This document shows positions 35,643 to 45,500 of a DNA stretch of 64,000 bases, one piece after another. Origin of the DNA: DASPHG01 sp035629775 (GTDB lineage: Bacteria; Actinomycetota; Thermoleophilia; Solirubrobacterales; Thermoleophilaceae). The notes below the pieces were generated by a model. It saw only the letters and a program-made list of their open reading frames with translations, made no database searches and was not told the origin of the DNA. Where the stretch lies: the NCBI GenBank assembly GCA_035629775.1, contig DASPHG010000051.1, forward strand, positions 1-64,000. The letters run 5' to 3'. The position numbers and the translations under genes were made by a program. Within the stretch, counting starts at the first letter, position 1, and the number at the start of each line of letters is the position of its first letter.

Positions 35643-36736
35643 GCGGGCGCGCCGCGCTGGCGGCCGCGCTCGCCCTGGTCGTGCTGCCTCCGGTCGCCGG
35701 CGCGCGGCTCCCGGCGCGCCCGGACGGCTGGCCGAAGCGGCTCGAGCTCGGCCTCGCGAACCAGCCCGGCGGCGCGAACTCGATGCTCCGCGAGGCTCCG
35801 TTCGGCTTCCGCTACCAGTACCTGGCGGGCGACGTGAGCGGCCAGAGCGGCTGGCAGAACTGGAACCCGAACGGGACCTTCGTCAGCCGGTACATGCGCG
35901 AGTCGCGCCGCGCCGGGGTGACGCCGGTGTTCTCCTGGTACGTGCTCCAGCACTCGCGCCCGGGGCGGGGTGGCCGAACCGAGCGCGGGGCCGTCCGCGC
36001 GGCGCTTCGCGACCGTGGCTTTCGGCGCGCGTGGATGGACAATCTCGCGCTCGCCCTGCGGCGGATCGGCGACCGGCGGGCGGTGATCCAGATCGAGCCC
36101 GACTTCTGGGGCTACGTGCAGCAGGTCCACGGGGACCGCGCGCCGCGGAAGGTGCGGCGGCTGGCGCGCCGGATGGTCCGGATGCGCGACCGCCTGGCCC
36201 CGCGCGTGCTCCTCGCCTACCACGTGAGCATCTGGGGGACGAACACCGACATCGTGCTCCAGAACTCGTCGCGGCGCGAGGTCCGGCGGCTCGGGACGCG
36301 CGCGGCGCGCTTCTACCGCTCGCTGGGGGCGCGCTTCGACCTGGTCTTCGGCGAGATGGACGATCGCGACGCGGGCTACAACGAGGTCGTGAACGGCGAC
36401 GGCGGGTTGTCGTGGTGGACCCGGGCGGACTACCGCCGACACGTCCGGTTCTTCGAGCGATTCGTGCAGGTGTCGCGGCGGCGAGTGGTGATCTGGCAGA
36501 TCCCGCTCGGGAGCCGCGGGCTCGACAACACGCACCGCCGCTACCGCGACAACAAGGTCGAGCGGCTCCTCCGCGACCCGGAGCGGCGGTGGCTCCGTCG
36601 ATACGCGCGGGCGGGCGTGATCGGGTTCCTGTTCGGGGCGGGCTCGTCCGACGCCACCTCGCCGGACGCCGACGGCGGGGTCTTCTACGAGTCGGCTCGG
36701 CGCTACTACCGCCGCGGGCGGCTGAAGCTGCGCTGA
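35639..36736 (+). CDS. secreted glycoside-hydrolase-like protein of unknown function
   Basis: 365 residues with a signal peptide (LAAALALVVLPPVAGA). The mature part looks like a TIM-barrel: RLELGLANQPGGANSML, VFSWYVLQHSRPG, AVIQIEPDFWGYVQQVHGD, LAYHVSIWGTNTDI, FDLVFGEMDDRDAGYNE and VIWQIPLGSRGLDN. Acidic residues at strand ends (IEPDFWGY, GEMDDRD) are candidate catalytic or binding groups. I do not recognise a named family. The GTG start overlaps the mutase stop (GTGA), an unexpected pairing of a cytoplasmic mutase with an exported enzyme. Confidence 0.75.
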
Positions 36737-36753
36737 CGTAGGATCGCCGACTC

Positions 36754-37251
36754 GTGCTGGCGGCGACCTCGTTCTACGACGTCTCCGTCGCCGTCCACGT
36801 GATGGCGGCGATCATCGCGTTCGGGCCCCTGTTCGCGTTCCCCCTGTTCATCAGCCTGACCGAGCGGCGCGACCCCCTGTCGCTGCCGGTCGTGCTGCGC
36901 GCGGTCAACAGGGTCGAGCGGGCGCTCGTCGTGCCCGTGGGCGCGGTTGTCGGGTTCACCGGCGTCTACCAGGCGATCGACGGGCCGTTCTCGTTCGACG
37001 ACGACCTCTGGATGACGGTCGGGTTCGCCCTCTACCTGCTCGTGTTCGGCGTCCTCGTACTGCTTGTCGAACCGCTGCGCGCGCAGGCGGCGAACGAGGC
37101 CGACGGGCTGCTCGAGGCGGCCGGCGAGGACGACACGGTGGACCTGTCGGAGGGCTACCACGAGCGGATGCGGCTGCCGAACGCGCTCATGCCGACGATC
37201 GGGATAGTCCTGCTGTTCGTCGTCTACCTGATGGAGACGAAGCCGGGCTGA
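36754..37251 (+). CDS. DUF2269-like four-helix membrane protein
   Basis: 165 residues. Four hydrophobic segments are visible (VSVAVHVMAAIIAFGPLFAF, VVPVGAVVGFTGVYQAI, MTVGFALYLLVFGVLVLL and MPTIGIVLLFVVYLM). The conserved first-helix His and AAIIAFGPLF segment fit the DUF2269 family of unknown function. Start is GTG. The acidic loop after helix 3 (EADGLLEAAGEDDTVDLSEG) is presumably exposed. It lies 17 bases after the glycoside-hydrolase-like gene, probably in the same transcript. Confidence 0.75.
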   Translation: MLAATSFYDVSVAVHVMAAIIAFGPLFAFPLFISLTERRDPLSLPVVLRAVNRVERALVVPVGAVVGFTGVYQAIDGPFSFDDDLWMTVGFALYLLVFGVLVLLVEPLRAQAANEADGLLEAAGEDDTVDLSEGYHERMRLPNALMPTIGIVLLFVVYLMETKPG

Positions 37252-37305
37252 AAGATCGCCTGCATCCGCAGGACGGGCCCGGGCGACGGTCGAATCGTCC
37301 CGCCG

Positions 37306-37935
37306 ATGCCCCAGGTGCAGGCACAGCGGCGGCTCGTCAAGTCCCCGCCCGAGCTTTGGACCGAGCTGAGCGACGCGGCGGCTCTGGCCCGCCACCTTGG
37401 CGAGTTCGGCGAGATCCGCATAACGCGGCTCGAGCCGGAGTCCAAGGTCGTCTGGGAGGGCGATCGCGCAAACGGCACCGTCGAGCTGGAGAGCGCCGGA
37501 TGGGGCACCCAGGTGACCTTCACCGTGGAGGTGCAACAAACGGGGACTGACCCCGTTCGTTGCGAGCCCGAGGCGGAGCCGGAGCCCGAGCCCGAGCCCG
37601 AGCCCGTGGCAATCGAGCCGGAGCCGCCCGCACCCGCGCCGCTCCCCCCCGCGACGCTCGACGCCCGCCACAGGCGTGGCATCTTCGCCCGACTCTTCGG
37701 GTGGGACGACCACGTGGACACGGTCATCGAGAACGCCCGCGAAGCGGTTGCCGTCCAGCCGGAGGACGAACCCGAGCCCACGGTGGCACGGATTTCTCGA
37801 CCTGTGCCCGAAGAATCGGTGCCACCGGTTCCCGAGCCGGAGCCCGAGCCCGAGCCCGACCCCGCCGTCGCGACGCTCGAGCACGCGCTCGACCAGCTCG
37901 GCCAGGCGCACCACCGCCCGTTCTCGCGCGCCTAG
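37306..37935 (+). CDS. SRPBCC-like domain with Glu-Pro repeat tail
   Basis: 209 residues. Residues 1-85 read like a truncated START/SRPBCC domain (LVKSPPELWTELSDAAALAR, then ITRLEPESKVVWEG). After that comes a low-complexity linker of EPEP repeats, a short hydrophobic-aromatic block (RGIFARLFGWDDHVDTVIEN), a second EPEP stretch and a C-terminal helix (ATLEHALDQLGQAHHRPFSR). Likely cytoplasmic, since there is no signal peptide. Function unknown. It lies directly upstream of the carboxylase beta subunit. Confidence 0.65.
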   Translation: MPQVQAQRRLVKSPPELWTELSDAAALARHLGEFGEIRITRLEPESKVVWEGDRANGTVELESAGWGTQVTFTVEVQQTGTDPVRCEPEAEPEPEPEPEPVAIEPEPPAPAPLPPATLDARHRRGIFARLFGWDDHVDTVIENAREAVAVQPEDEPEPTVARISRPVPEESVPPVPEPEPEPEPDPAVATLEHALDQLGQAHHRPFSRA

Positions 37936-37962
37936 CGGCCTCTCCGTACAATCCGCCGCCGC

Positions 37963-39531
37963 ATGGCGCGGCAGAAGACCCCTGAGACCTACGAGGAGAA
38001 GCTGAAGCAGCTCGAGGAGCTGCGGGTCCAGGCCGCGCACACGAACCCCGAGGCCGAGGAGAAGCAGCACGCCAAGGGCAAGTTCACCGCGCGCGAGCGG
38101 ATCGAGAAGCTGCTCGACCCGGGCTCGTTCCAGGAGCTCGACACATTCGTCCGCCACCGCACGTTCGAGTTCGACATGCTCAAGAACCGGCCCTGGGGCG
38201 ACGCGGTCGTCACGGGCCACGGCACGATCGACGGCCGGCCGGTGTGCGTGTTCAGCCAGGACTTCACCGTCTTCGGCGGCTCGCTCGGCGAGGTGATGGC
38301 CGAGAAGATGTGCAAGATCATGGACCTGGCGGCCAAGATCGGCTGCCCGGTCATCGGGATCAACGACTCGGGCGGCGCGCGGATCCAGGAGGGAGTCGTC
38401 TCGCTCGGCGCGTACGGCGACGTGTTCGTGCGCAACGTCCAGTGCTCGGGCGTCATCCCGCAGATCAGCCTGATCATGGGCCCGTGCGCCGGCGGCGCCG
38501 TCTACTCCCCCGCGATGACCGACTTCATCTTCATGGTGAAGGAGACCTCGCACATGTTCATCACGGGGCCCGAGGTCATCAAGACCGTGACCGGCGAGGA
38601 GGTCGAGTTCGAGGAGCTCGGCGGCGCGATGACGCACAACACCAAGTCGGGGGTCGCCCACTTCGCGTCCGAGGACGAGGAGGCGTGCCTCGAGGACGCC
38701 CGGTACCTCTTCTCGTTCCTACCGCAGAACAACCTCGAGCTGCCACCGCGGCTCGAGACCGGCGACGACCCGGGGCGCATGGAGGAGGCGCTCGACACGA
38801 TCGTCCCCGACAACCCGAACAAGCCGTACGACATGCGCGACGTCGTCTCGCTGATCGTGGACGACGGCGAGTTCTTCGAGGTCCACGAGCACTACGCCAA
38901 GAACATCATCGTCGGCTTCAGCCGCCTGAACGGGCACGCGATCGGCGTGGTCGGCAACCAGCCGAACCAGCTCGCCGGCGTGCTCGACATCGACTCATCC
39001 GAGAAGGCGGCGCGCTTCGTCCGCTTCTGCGACGCGTTCAACATCCCGCTGCTCACGTTCTGCGACGTGCCGGGCTTCCTCCCGGGCACCACGCAGGAGT
39101 GGCGCGGGATCATCCGCCGCGGCGCGAAGCTCCTCTACGCGTTCACGGAGGCGACGGTCCCGAAGCTGACGATCATCACGCGCAAGGCCTACGGCGGCGC
39201 CTACGACGTCATGAACTCGAAGCACATGCTCGCCGACTTCAACTTCGCCTGGCCGACGGCGGAGGTCGCCGTGATGGGCCCCGAGGGCGCGGTCAACATC
39301 ATCTACCGGCGCGACATCGCAAAGTCGCCGACCCCGGACAAGCGCCGCCAGATGCTGATGGACGACTACAAGGCGCGCTTCGCGAACCCGTACTCGGCCG
39401 CCGAGCGCGGCTACATCGACGACGTGATCGTCCCGCACGAGACGCGGCCGCGGCTGATCCAGGCGCTCGAGACGCTCCAGACGAAGCGCGTGCCGGGGCC
39501 GAAGCGCAAGCACGGGAACATCCCGCTCTAG
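37963..39531 (+). CDS. pccB: acyl-CoA (propionyl-CoA type) carboxylase beta subunit
   Basis: 522 residues forming the two crotonase-like halves of a carboxyltransferase. Features are KGKFTARERIEKLLDPGSF, GGSLGEVMAEKMCKIMDLA, INDSGGARIQEGVVSLG, MGPCAGGAVYSPAMTDF, FCDVPGFLPGTTQEWRGIIR and KAYGGAYDVMNSKHMLADF. Length matches PccB/AccD5. It transfers CO2 from biotin to propionyl- or acetyl-CoA, giving methylmalonyl- or malonyl-CoA. With the mutase upstream and a biotin carboxylase gene starting near the right edge, it fits methylmalonyl-CoA metabolism. It has no paired alpha gene next to it. Confidence 0.93.
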   Translation: MARQKTPETYEEKLKQLEELRVQAAHTNPEAEEKQHAKGKFTARERIEKLLDPGSFQELDTFVRHRTFEFDMLKNRPWGDAVVTGHGTIDGRPVCVFSQDFTVFGGSLGEVMAEKMCKIMDLAAKIGCPVIGINDSGGARIQEGVVSLGAYGDVFVRNVQCSGVIPQISLIMGPCAGGAVYSPAMTDFIFMVKETSHMFITGPEVIKTVTGEEVEFEELGGAMTHNTKSGVAHFASEDEEACLEDARYLFSFLPQNNLELPPRLETGDDPGRMEEALDTIVPDNPNKPYDMRDVVSLIVDDGEFFEVHEHYAKNIIVGFSRLNGHAIGVVGNQPNQLAGVLDIDSSEKAARFVRFCDAFNIPLLTFCDVPGFLPGTTQEWRGIIRRGAKLLYAFTEATVPKLTIITRKAYGGAYDVMNSKHMLADFNFAWPTAEVAVMGPEGAVNIIYRRDIAKSPTPDKRRQMLMDDYKARFANPYSAAERGYIDDVIVPHETRPRLIQALETLQTKRVPGPKRKHGNIPL

Positions 39532-39546
39532 CGCGCGTACTGCAGT

Positions 39547-40299
39547 TCAAGTGCGGCAACTGAGGTCCCACGCCCGCGCGGCGGCGGCCGAGCGGGTCGT
39601 GACCCCGAGCTTGCGGAAGCCGCGCTCGAGGTGCTTCTGCACGGTGCGGTCGCTGACCCCCAGGCGCGCGGCGATGTCGCGGTTCGAGCCGCCCATGGCG
39701 ACGAGCCGCACGACCTCGGCCTCGCGCGCGGTGAGCCCCTGCGCCGTTAGCGCCTCGACCAGGGAGTCGGCTTCCGACCGCCGAAGCGCGGAGTGCGCCA
39801 CCGCATTGCGGTAGGCCTGGATCAGGTACGGCCGCGCCCGGTTCAGGAAGTTGCGCTCGGCGTCCGAGAAGTCGCGTCGCTTGCGGCTGAGGACGAGCGC
39901 GAGCACGCGGTCCGGGTCGTTCGGGAGGGTGACCGACATCTGGTGCCGGATGCCGAGCGGCCGGTAGAGGTCCTGGTAGAGGCGGGTGGCCTCGAGCTCC
40001 TCGCGGGTGGCCACGTCGGAGAACCGGTAGGCGCGGCCGTCACGAGTCCTCAGCCAATACTGGTAGAGCACGTTCTCGTGACCCAGCTCGGCGAACAGGT
40101 TCAACCACCCCGGCTCCAGGTCCGGCCGGACGAGCGCCCAGTGCACCCGCGGCCCCAGCTCGTTCATCGAGACCCAATCGGCGGGCACCGCGTGTGTCAC
40201 CGCCTCCAGCATCGCGAGGCGGAGCTCCTCGAGATCCAGGATGCCCATGAGCTCGCCGACGAGCCCGAGCAGGGTGGCGTCGTCGAGCCGACGCGCCAT
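39547..40299 (-). CDS. LuxR-type regulator with GAF-like sensor region
   Basis: 250 residues. The C-terminal LuxR helix-turn-helix (about 185-250) contains GLTAREAEVVRLVAMGGSNR, DIAARLGVSDRTVQKHLERG and FRKLGV. The N-terminal 165 residues look GAF-like (LDLEELRLAMLEAVTHAVPA, VTLPNDPDRVLALVLSRKRR), with no receiver domain or phospho-Asp pattern. The ATG is adjacent to the stop of the upstream cyclodeaminase-family gene, so the two are co-transcribed and the regulator may control it. The ligand is unknown. Confidence 0.87.
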   Translation of the reverse strand: MARRLDDATLLGLVGELMGILDLEELRLAMLEAVTHAVPADWVSMNELGPRVHWALVRPDLEPGWLNLFAELGHENVLYQYWLRTRDGRAYRFSDVATREELEATRLYQDLYRPLGIRHQMSVTLPNDPDRVLALVLSRKRRDFSDAERNFLNRARPYLIQAYRNAVAHSALRRSEADSLVEALTAQGLTAREAEVVRLVAMGGSNRDIAARLGVSDRTVQKHLERGFRKLGVTTRSAAAARAWDLSCRT

Positions 40300-41235
40300 C
40301 TACAGCCGCACCATCGGCACCTTCGCCCCTGCCTCGAGGACGGCGTGGCAGAGCGCCAGGTCCTGGATCGCAAGGCCGGTCGAGTCGAACAGGGTCATCT
40401 CCTCGGGCGAGCGCCGGCCCTCGGCGGCGCCGGTCAGGACCGCGCCCAGGTCGGTCACGTCCTCGCGCGCGATCCGGCCCGCCTCGACCGCGCCCGTCAG
40501 CTCGCCCCCGTGGCTCGCCTGCGCCCACTCGTCGCAGAACAGCCGGCAGCGCTCCACCGCTCCGATCTCCGCCTCCGCCTTCCCCGGCCCATCGGCGCCG
40601 AGCATGTTCAGGTGGACGCCGGGGCGCAGCTCCGCGGCATGCACGACGGGCTCGTGCCCGGGCGTCACGCAGGTGACCACGTCGCAGGCGAGTGCGTCGT
40701 CGCGCGCCCCCGCCTCCCAACCCAGCTCGCCCGCGAGCGCGCCGGCGGCCTCGGGATCGACGTCGAAGCAGACGCCGGGTCCGAACTCCGCCGCCTGGAG
40801 GCAGCGTGCCGCCCAGGCGCCGTGCAGGCCGCACCCGACGATGCCGACACTACGCGCGTCCTCGCGCGCCAGCTCCTGGGCCGCGACCGCCGCGACCGCG
40901 CCCGTGCGCAGCGCGGTCACCGCGCGCACATCCACGAGCGCACGCGGCTCGCCGGTCTCCGCGTTCGACACGCAGATGATCCCCATCACCACCGGCAGCC
41001 CGCGCGCCGGGTTGCCCGGAAACGACGTGACCCATTTGAGGATCGCGAGGCCGCCGCCCTTGGCGGGCATGGCACGGAAGTCGCCCGCCGGCGCGGCGTC
41101 GAGATAGACCTTCGGCGGCATCGCCCACTCGCCCGCCTCGTACCGCACGAACCCGTCGCGGACGCGCTCGATCGCCTCGAGCGGGTCGATCGCCGCGAGC
41201 ACGGCGTCATGGTCGAAGACGGGCACCTCGGGCAC
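40300..41235 (-). CDS. ornithine cyclodeaminase/mu-crystallin family oxidoreductase
   Basis: 311 residues. The NAD-binding glycine motif is VGIVGCGLHGAWAARCLQAA near residue 125. Family blocks include MPPKVYLDAAPAGDFRAMPA, KWVTSFPGNPARGLPVVMGI, ETGEPRALVDVRAVTALRTG and LFDSTGLAIQDLALCHAVLE. Members act as ornithine cyclodeaminases, imino-acid reductases or alanine dehydrogenases. GTG at 41235 or three codons later are equal candidates. It stands first in a two-gene leftward operon with the LuxR regulator. Confidence 0.87.
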   Translation of the reverse strand: MPEVPVFDHDAVLAAIDPLEAIERVRDGFVRYEAGEWAMPPKVYLDAAPAGDFRAMPAKGGGLAILKWVTSFPGNPARGLPVVMGIICVSNAETGEPRALVDVRAVTALRTGAVAAVAAQELAREDARSVGIVGCGLHGAWAARCLQAAEFGPGVCFDVDPEAAGALAGELGWEAGARDDALACDVVTCVTPGHEPVVHAAELRPGVHLNMLGADGPGKAEAEIGAVERCRLFCDEWAQASHGGELTGAVEAGRIAREDVTDLGAVLTGAAEGRRSPEEMTLFDSTGLAIQDLALCHAVLEAGAKVPMVRL

Positions 41236-41261
41236 GGGCGCGCGACGATAGCCTGCGGCCC

Positions 41262-41486
41262 GTGAGCCGCAACGGCAGTCACCACCCCCCGCGGCCGCGC
41301 ATCGAGATGCGCTCCGGCGCCGCGACCGTCGAGGAGGCAGCGGCGATCGCGGCGGCGATCGAGCAGTTCCTACACGACACGGCGCCCGCGCCCTCCACCG
41401 AGACGGACGCGATGAACCCCTGGCTGCGCGCGGCGCTCTACGAGGGCGTCGGCTACCCGGCGGACACGCCCGCGCCCTGGTCGTAG
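41262..41486 (+). CDS. small protein resembling acyl-CoA carboxylase epsilon subunit
   Basis: 74 residues from a GTG. The core IEMRSGAATVEEAAAIAAAI followed, after a Thr/Pro/Ala linker, by a Trp-containing end (NPWLRAALYEGVGYPA) recalls the actinobacterial epsilon subunit (PF13822: VxxGxPTxEELAAL then W). That short subunit stabilises the alpha-beta carboxylase complex. The carboxylase beta gene lies 1.7 kb away, with two minus-strand genes between. Its last 34 bases overlap the end of the convergent sulfotransferase. The match is short, so it could be a coincidental small protein. Confidence 0.55.
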   Translation: MSRNGSHHPPRPRIEMRSGAATVEEAAAIAAAIEQFLHDTAPAPSTETDAMNPWLRAALYEGVGYPADTPAPWS

Positions 41487-42208
41487 CCCAGCTCGCGGAG
41501 CAGGTCACCCGCCGCGCGATCGAAATCGCGGATGTCGCGGCGCTTCCAGTCCTCCTGCCACTTCCCGGTTCCCACGCGCTTGTCCTGCTTGCCGATGTTC
41601 GCCTTCCGGCCGGCTGCGGCTAGCGCCTCCTCGATCCCGCCGTCGAGCCCGTGATGGGCGTAGATCCGCTCGATCGCCGGTCGCGGCTCGGCCAGCACCT
41701 CCTCGTAGCGCACCTCGATCAGGCGGTCACCGAGCAGGCCAGCCGCTTCGCGCCCCGCCACCACCGAGCTCCGCCATTCCTCGGCAGCCCCCTCCACGGT
41801 GGTCGGGCCCCAGGGCTGAGCGACGATCGAACGCGCCACGTCGCGGCCGTCGCGGATGATGTGGACGAACCGCGCCTCGGGATAGACCTCGGCGATCAGC
41901 GGCAGGTGGGACACGTGCCACGGGGTGCGCTCGGCGGCGTGGGTCTGCCCCTCGGTGGCGAACTCGCCGAAGACCGTGTCGCACAGGTTGCGGATCGCCG
42001 CGATCAGCTTCTCGCGGTCGGCGTAGATCAGCCCGACGTCGACGAAGTCCCGCTCGCCGTGGTGAAACCGCTCCATCAGCGGAGCGATGCCGTGCGAGAA
42101 GACATAGGTCTCCGACGGGACCTCGGCCACCGCCGGATGCGCGCACGTGATTCGCTGGAGCCAGTAGGTGCCGCTCCGTCGCGCACCCACGTTGAAGATC
42201 ATCTGCAC
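41453..42208 (-). CDS. PAPS-dependent sulfotransferase family protein
   Basis: 251 residues. The 5'-phosphosulfate loop is FNVGARRSGTYWLQRI near residue 6, and the 3'-phosphate motif is FVHIIRDGRDVARSIV. GKWQEDWKRRD near the C-terminus matches the usual Sulfotransfer_3 ending. It transfers sulfate from PAPS to a hydroxyl or amine on a glycan, lipid or small molecule; the acceptor is unknown. GTG at 42208 and ATG two codons later are alternative starts. The sulfate-activation operon in this window could supply its PAPS. Confidence 0.88.
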   Translation of the reverse strand: MQMIFNVGARRSGTYWLQRITCAHPAVAEVPSETYVFSHGIAPLMERFHHGERDFVDVGLIYADREKLIAAIRNLCDTVFGEFATEGQTHAAERTPWHVSHLPLIAEVYPEARFVHIIRDGRDVARSIVAQPWGPTTVEGAAEEWRSSVVAGREAAGLLGDRLIEVRYEEVLAEPRPAIERIYAHHGLDGGIEEALAAAGRKANIGKQDKRVGTGKWQEDWKRRDIRDFDRAAGDLLRELGYDQGAGVSAG

Positions 42209-42234
42209 GGGCGGTGCAGTCTACGATCCAGGTC

Positions 42235-42570
42235 ATGGCCCGGGAGGTCACACCACCTGAGCTCGACGCCCTCGGCGATGTGCAGTTCGTGGACATCCGC
42301 ACGCCCGAGGAGCGCGACGCGGGTCGGATCCCGGACGACGGCGGGCACATCCCGTTCGACGAGCTGCAGGCGCGCGCGAGCGAGCTCGACCGCGACCGCC
42401 CGGTCGTCTTCTACTGCCTCAGCGGCAACCGGTCGGCGATCGCCGCCGATGCGTTCGCCGCGTCGGGCTTCGACGCCGCGCACCTCGCCGGCGGCATCCA
42501 GGCGTGGAGCGCCGCGGGCCGGCCGATCGAGGGGGAGATCGGGAACCCCAGCGGGCTTCCGCCGCGCTGA
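42235..42570 (+). CDS. rhodanese-like sulfurtransferase
   Basis: 111 residues, a single rhodanese domain: FVDIRTPEERDAGRIPDDGG and the active-site loop FYCLSGNRSAIAADAF with catalytic Cys (about 62). Single-domain rhodaneses carry persulfide sulfur. The ATG giving MAREVTPPEL is preferred to a start seven codons upstream, which would crowd the divergent sulfotransferase. It is a lone gene between divergent and convergent neighbours, and the proximity to sulfur genes may be meaningful. Confidence 0.9.
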   Translation: MAREVTPPELDALGDVQFVDIRTPEERDAGRIPDDGGHIPFDELQARASELDRDRPVVFYCLSGNRSAIAADAFAASGFDAAHLAGGIQAWSAAGRPIEGEIGNPSGLPPR

Positions 42571-42587
42571 AGTGCCCGTCCCCTTCT

Positions 42588-45500
42588 CTAGTTCCCGCCG
42601 CCGGTCGAGATGACGTTCCCGCCGCCGGTGGAGATGACGTTCCCGCCGCCCGTCGCGATCACGTTGCCGCCGCCAGTCGAGATGACGTTCCCACCCCCGG
42701 TAGAGATGACGTTGCCGCCGCCGGTGGAGATCACGTAGCCACCGTTGTTCGGCAGGGCGAGCAGCTCGCCCTTCCCTGACCGCAGGCCGAGACCCTTGTC
42801 GCTGATCAGGTTGCCGCCGCCGGTGGAGATGACGTTCCCGCAGCCGGTGGAGATGACGTTCCCGCCGCCGGTGGAGATCACGTTCGAGCCCGCCGCGGCG
42901 AGGACGTTGCCCCCTCCAGTTGAGATCACGTAGGCCCCCGGGACCGGGGAGTTCGCGCTTACCTTCGTCATCTGCACGACGCCCGGATTCGCGCTGGGCG
43001 GCGAGGCGAACGCGCTCTGGACGGCGAAGACGCCCTGCTTGGCCAGGTTGGCGAGCTTCTCGCCAGCGTTCTTGCCCGGCACCTTGCTCGGGTTCGCGCC
43101 GAACAGCCCGAGGATCGCGTTGACGAGGCCATCGAGGTTCGCGGCCCGGGCCACCGCCTCGCTCGTCCGGCGCTTGCGGCACGGATGGTGCGGGCCGAGG
43201 TTGGCCTGCTCGGGCTGCATGGTGTGGTCGCCGTCCTTCAGCACGACCGAACGCCACTTCTCGCCGGTGATCGTCTCGACGACCTCACAGTGGTCCCGCG
43301 CCTCCACGCGAGCCTGGCTCAGGCCGAAGATGCTCTTCCCGTCGCCGTCGCTCGCCTCGAGCAGGATGTCGATCATGCCGGTCTGCTTGGGGTGGATCTT
43401 GAAGATCGCGGTGCCGGCGGCGTTCGTCGTCTCGGTCTGCTGAATTCCGGCGCCCTCGAGGCGCACCTTGGCGTCTGTAAACCGCTGCCCCGTGCGGCCC
43501 AGGACCTTCACGCCGAACACGTTGTCCTCGTTCAGGGTCAGCCTCCAGTCCTCCTCGACCAGATGCATCGCGCCGTCGTACTGCCCGATGCCGCGCGCGC
43601 CCATCGTGAGCCAGCCGAACAGGTCGTGGCGCTCCGCCCGGCATGACACGTTCGCGGTCACGTCGACCCGCCCGTCGCGGCCCATCAGGATCTTCTTCAC
43701 CTGCGGCTCGTCGAGCTTGCGCTTGCAGCTGCGGTTGATGCGGAGGTCGTCGATTCGGCATCCCATCCGCTTGAGCAGGTCGAGGGTCGCGTCGAGCCCA
43801 GCGCCGAGCTTCGATACGCGCTCGAGCACCTTGTCGCAGCGCTCCGAGTCGTCCCTGTCGCCGAGCCAGTACTCGAGCTTCACCTTGACCGGCCTGTCGG
43901 GATGCCCGTCGAAGTCCTGCTTCGCCTTCGGCGTCTGGTAGATGACGTCGCCGATCTCGAAATTGCCGGGCTTGTTGTCACGCAGCGCCTTCGCCGGCAT
44001 GTAGACGCCCTTCTCCTCGACGTCGACCTGGATGCGGCCGAGCTTCAGCTTCCGCTCGACCTCCGCGATCGCATCGGGCACCCACGTGCTGCGCACCTCC
44101 GGCATCACGAGCCGGATGGGCTTCGGCTTGACGGGACCAATGAACACCTCATGCCAGTTCGGTGAGGGGCCGTCTGCGTTGTTCGCGTAGACCTGGCCGA
44201 CGAGGTAGCGGCGCTCATCCGCCTCGGTGATCTTGTAGACGCTCGAGAGGCCAGCGAACACGCCAGCCGGAGCAGTCTTGTCCTGTGCGACAACGCAGTC
44301 GCTGCGGCCGGCGTTCCCTGCCACCCCGCACCGGAGCCAGCGGTATCGCCAATGCGTGATCGAAGTGTCCGGCGAGTGCCAGTCGCCGTTGGTCAGGGCG
44401 ATCACCTGCTCCGTCTCGGCGAGCGGGGCCTTGCCGTCCATGCCGACGATCTTCGCGACCTTGTTCCCGTTCGGAATGGGCGGCTGGGGGTTGCTCGCCA
44501 CCGTCCCGGAAGAGACGGAGACCGCGGTCGCGTCGCCGCTGCGGTAGCCCGAGCCGTCGAGGAGCACACCGTATGTCGTGACCCGGACCCGGAACGTGCG
44601 GCCGGCGTCCTCGCGGCGCAATGGGAGATCCGACCAGTACTGGGTGTCCTCCACGCCGTACTTCGCGGGATCCAAGTCCACGCAGCCGCCGCCGTTCTCC
44701 GCGCAGCGCTGCCAGTTGTAGCGGTGGTTGTAGGCGACCTCGCCATACGCCGAGTAGCGCCATGTCCATGTGCCCGGGCTCGCCTTGAGACTTTGGCCCA
44801 CCTTCGCCATCCCGCTGAGCTTGGGCGGCGAGGTGTTGGTGGGGGCCTCGCGCACCTCGAAGTCGCGCGGCCCGACGACGGTCTTGTCACCGGCCGTGCC
44901 GTAGTCCTGGCTGGCTGTCGCGGTGTAGAGCCCCGAGGCGAGCTTGTCCCCCTCGGGAACGGTGACGCTCCACTTGGATCCGGTGGAGCACTGCGCAGTC
45001 GGTGCATCCGTGCGGGCCGCGAACACCGTCGTCGTGGCCCCGCCCGGCTTGCGCTTGATCGTGATCGTGATGAGGCCCCCGTCGCCCGGAGCGTTGCCGG
45101 CGCAGCCGCTGATCGTGGGCGTCGCGTTGGTGATCGCGCCGGCGGCCGGCGCGGTCATGGTCAGCGCGGCGGGGGTCGATCCGGGCGGTCCGTCGGTCGA
45201 ACCGTTCGTGGCGGCCTCAACGATCACCTCGCTGCCGTCGAAGTTCAGCCAGATGACCGTGGCGATGCCGGCCCCGTCGACGCCGACGCGCGGTTGCGAC
45301 GCACCGGTATCCGAGATGTCAACCGGGTTGCCCAGCGTTCCCGGGCCGGTGTCGCTCCAGGCGCGGATCTTGCCCGAGTGCTGCCAGGCCGCGACACCGA
45401 GGTCCGTGTTGCGAAGGGCGATCTGGGGCTTCGCGGCACCCGTGGAGGTGCCCGTCGTGAGCGGGGTGGCGGCGCCCAGATCGGCCCCGGCCTCGCCGGT

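Noticed and set aside
42591..42932. 24-bp repeats as a possible CRISPR or minisatellite array
   Set aside because: Units are contiguous without spacers and remain in frame encoding VISTGGGN, so they are coding repeats.
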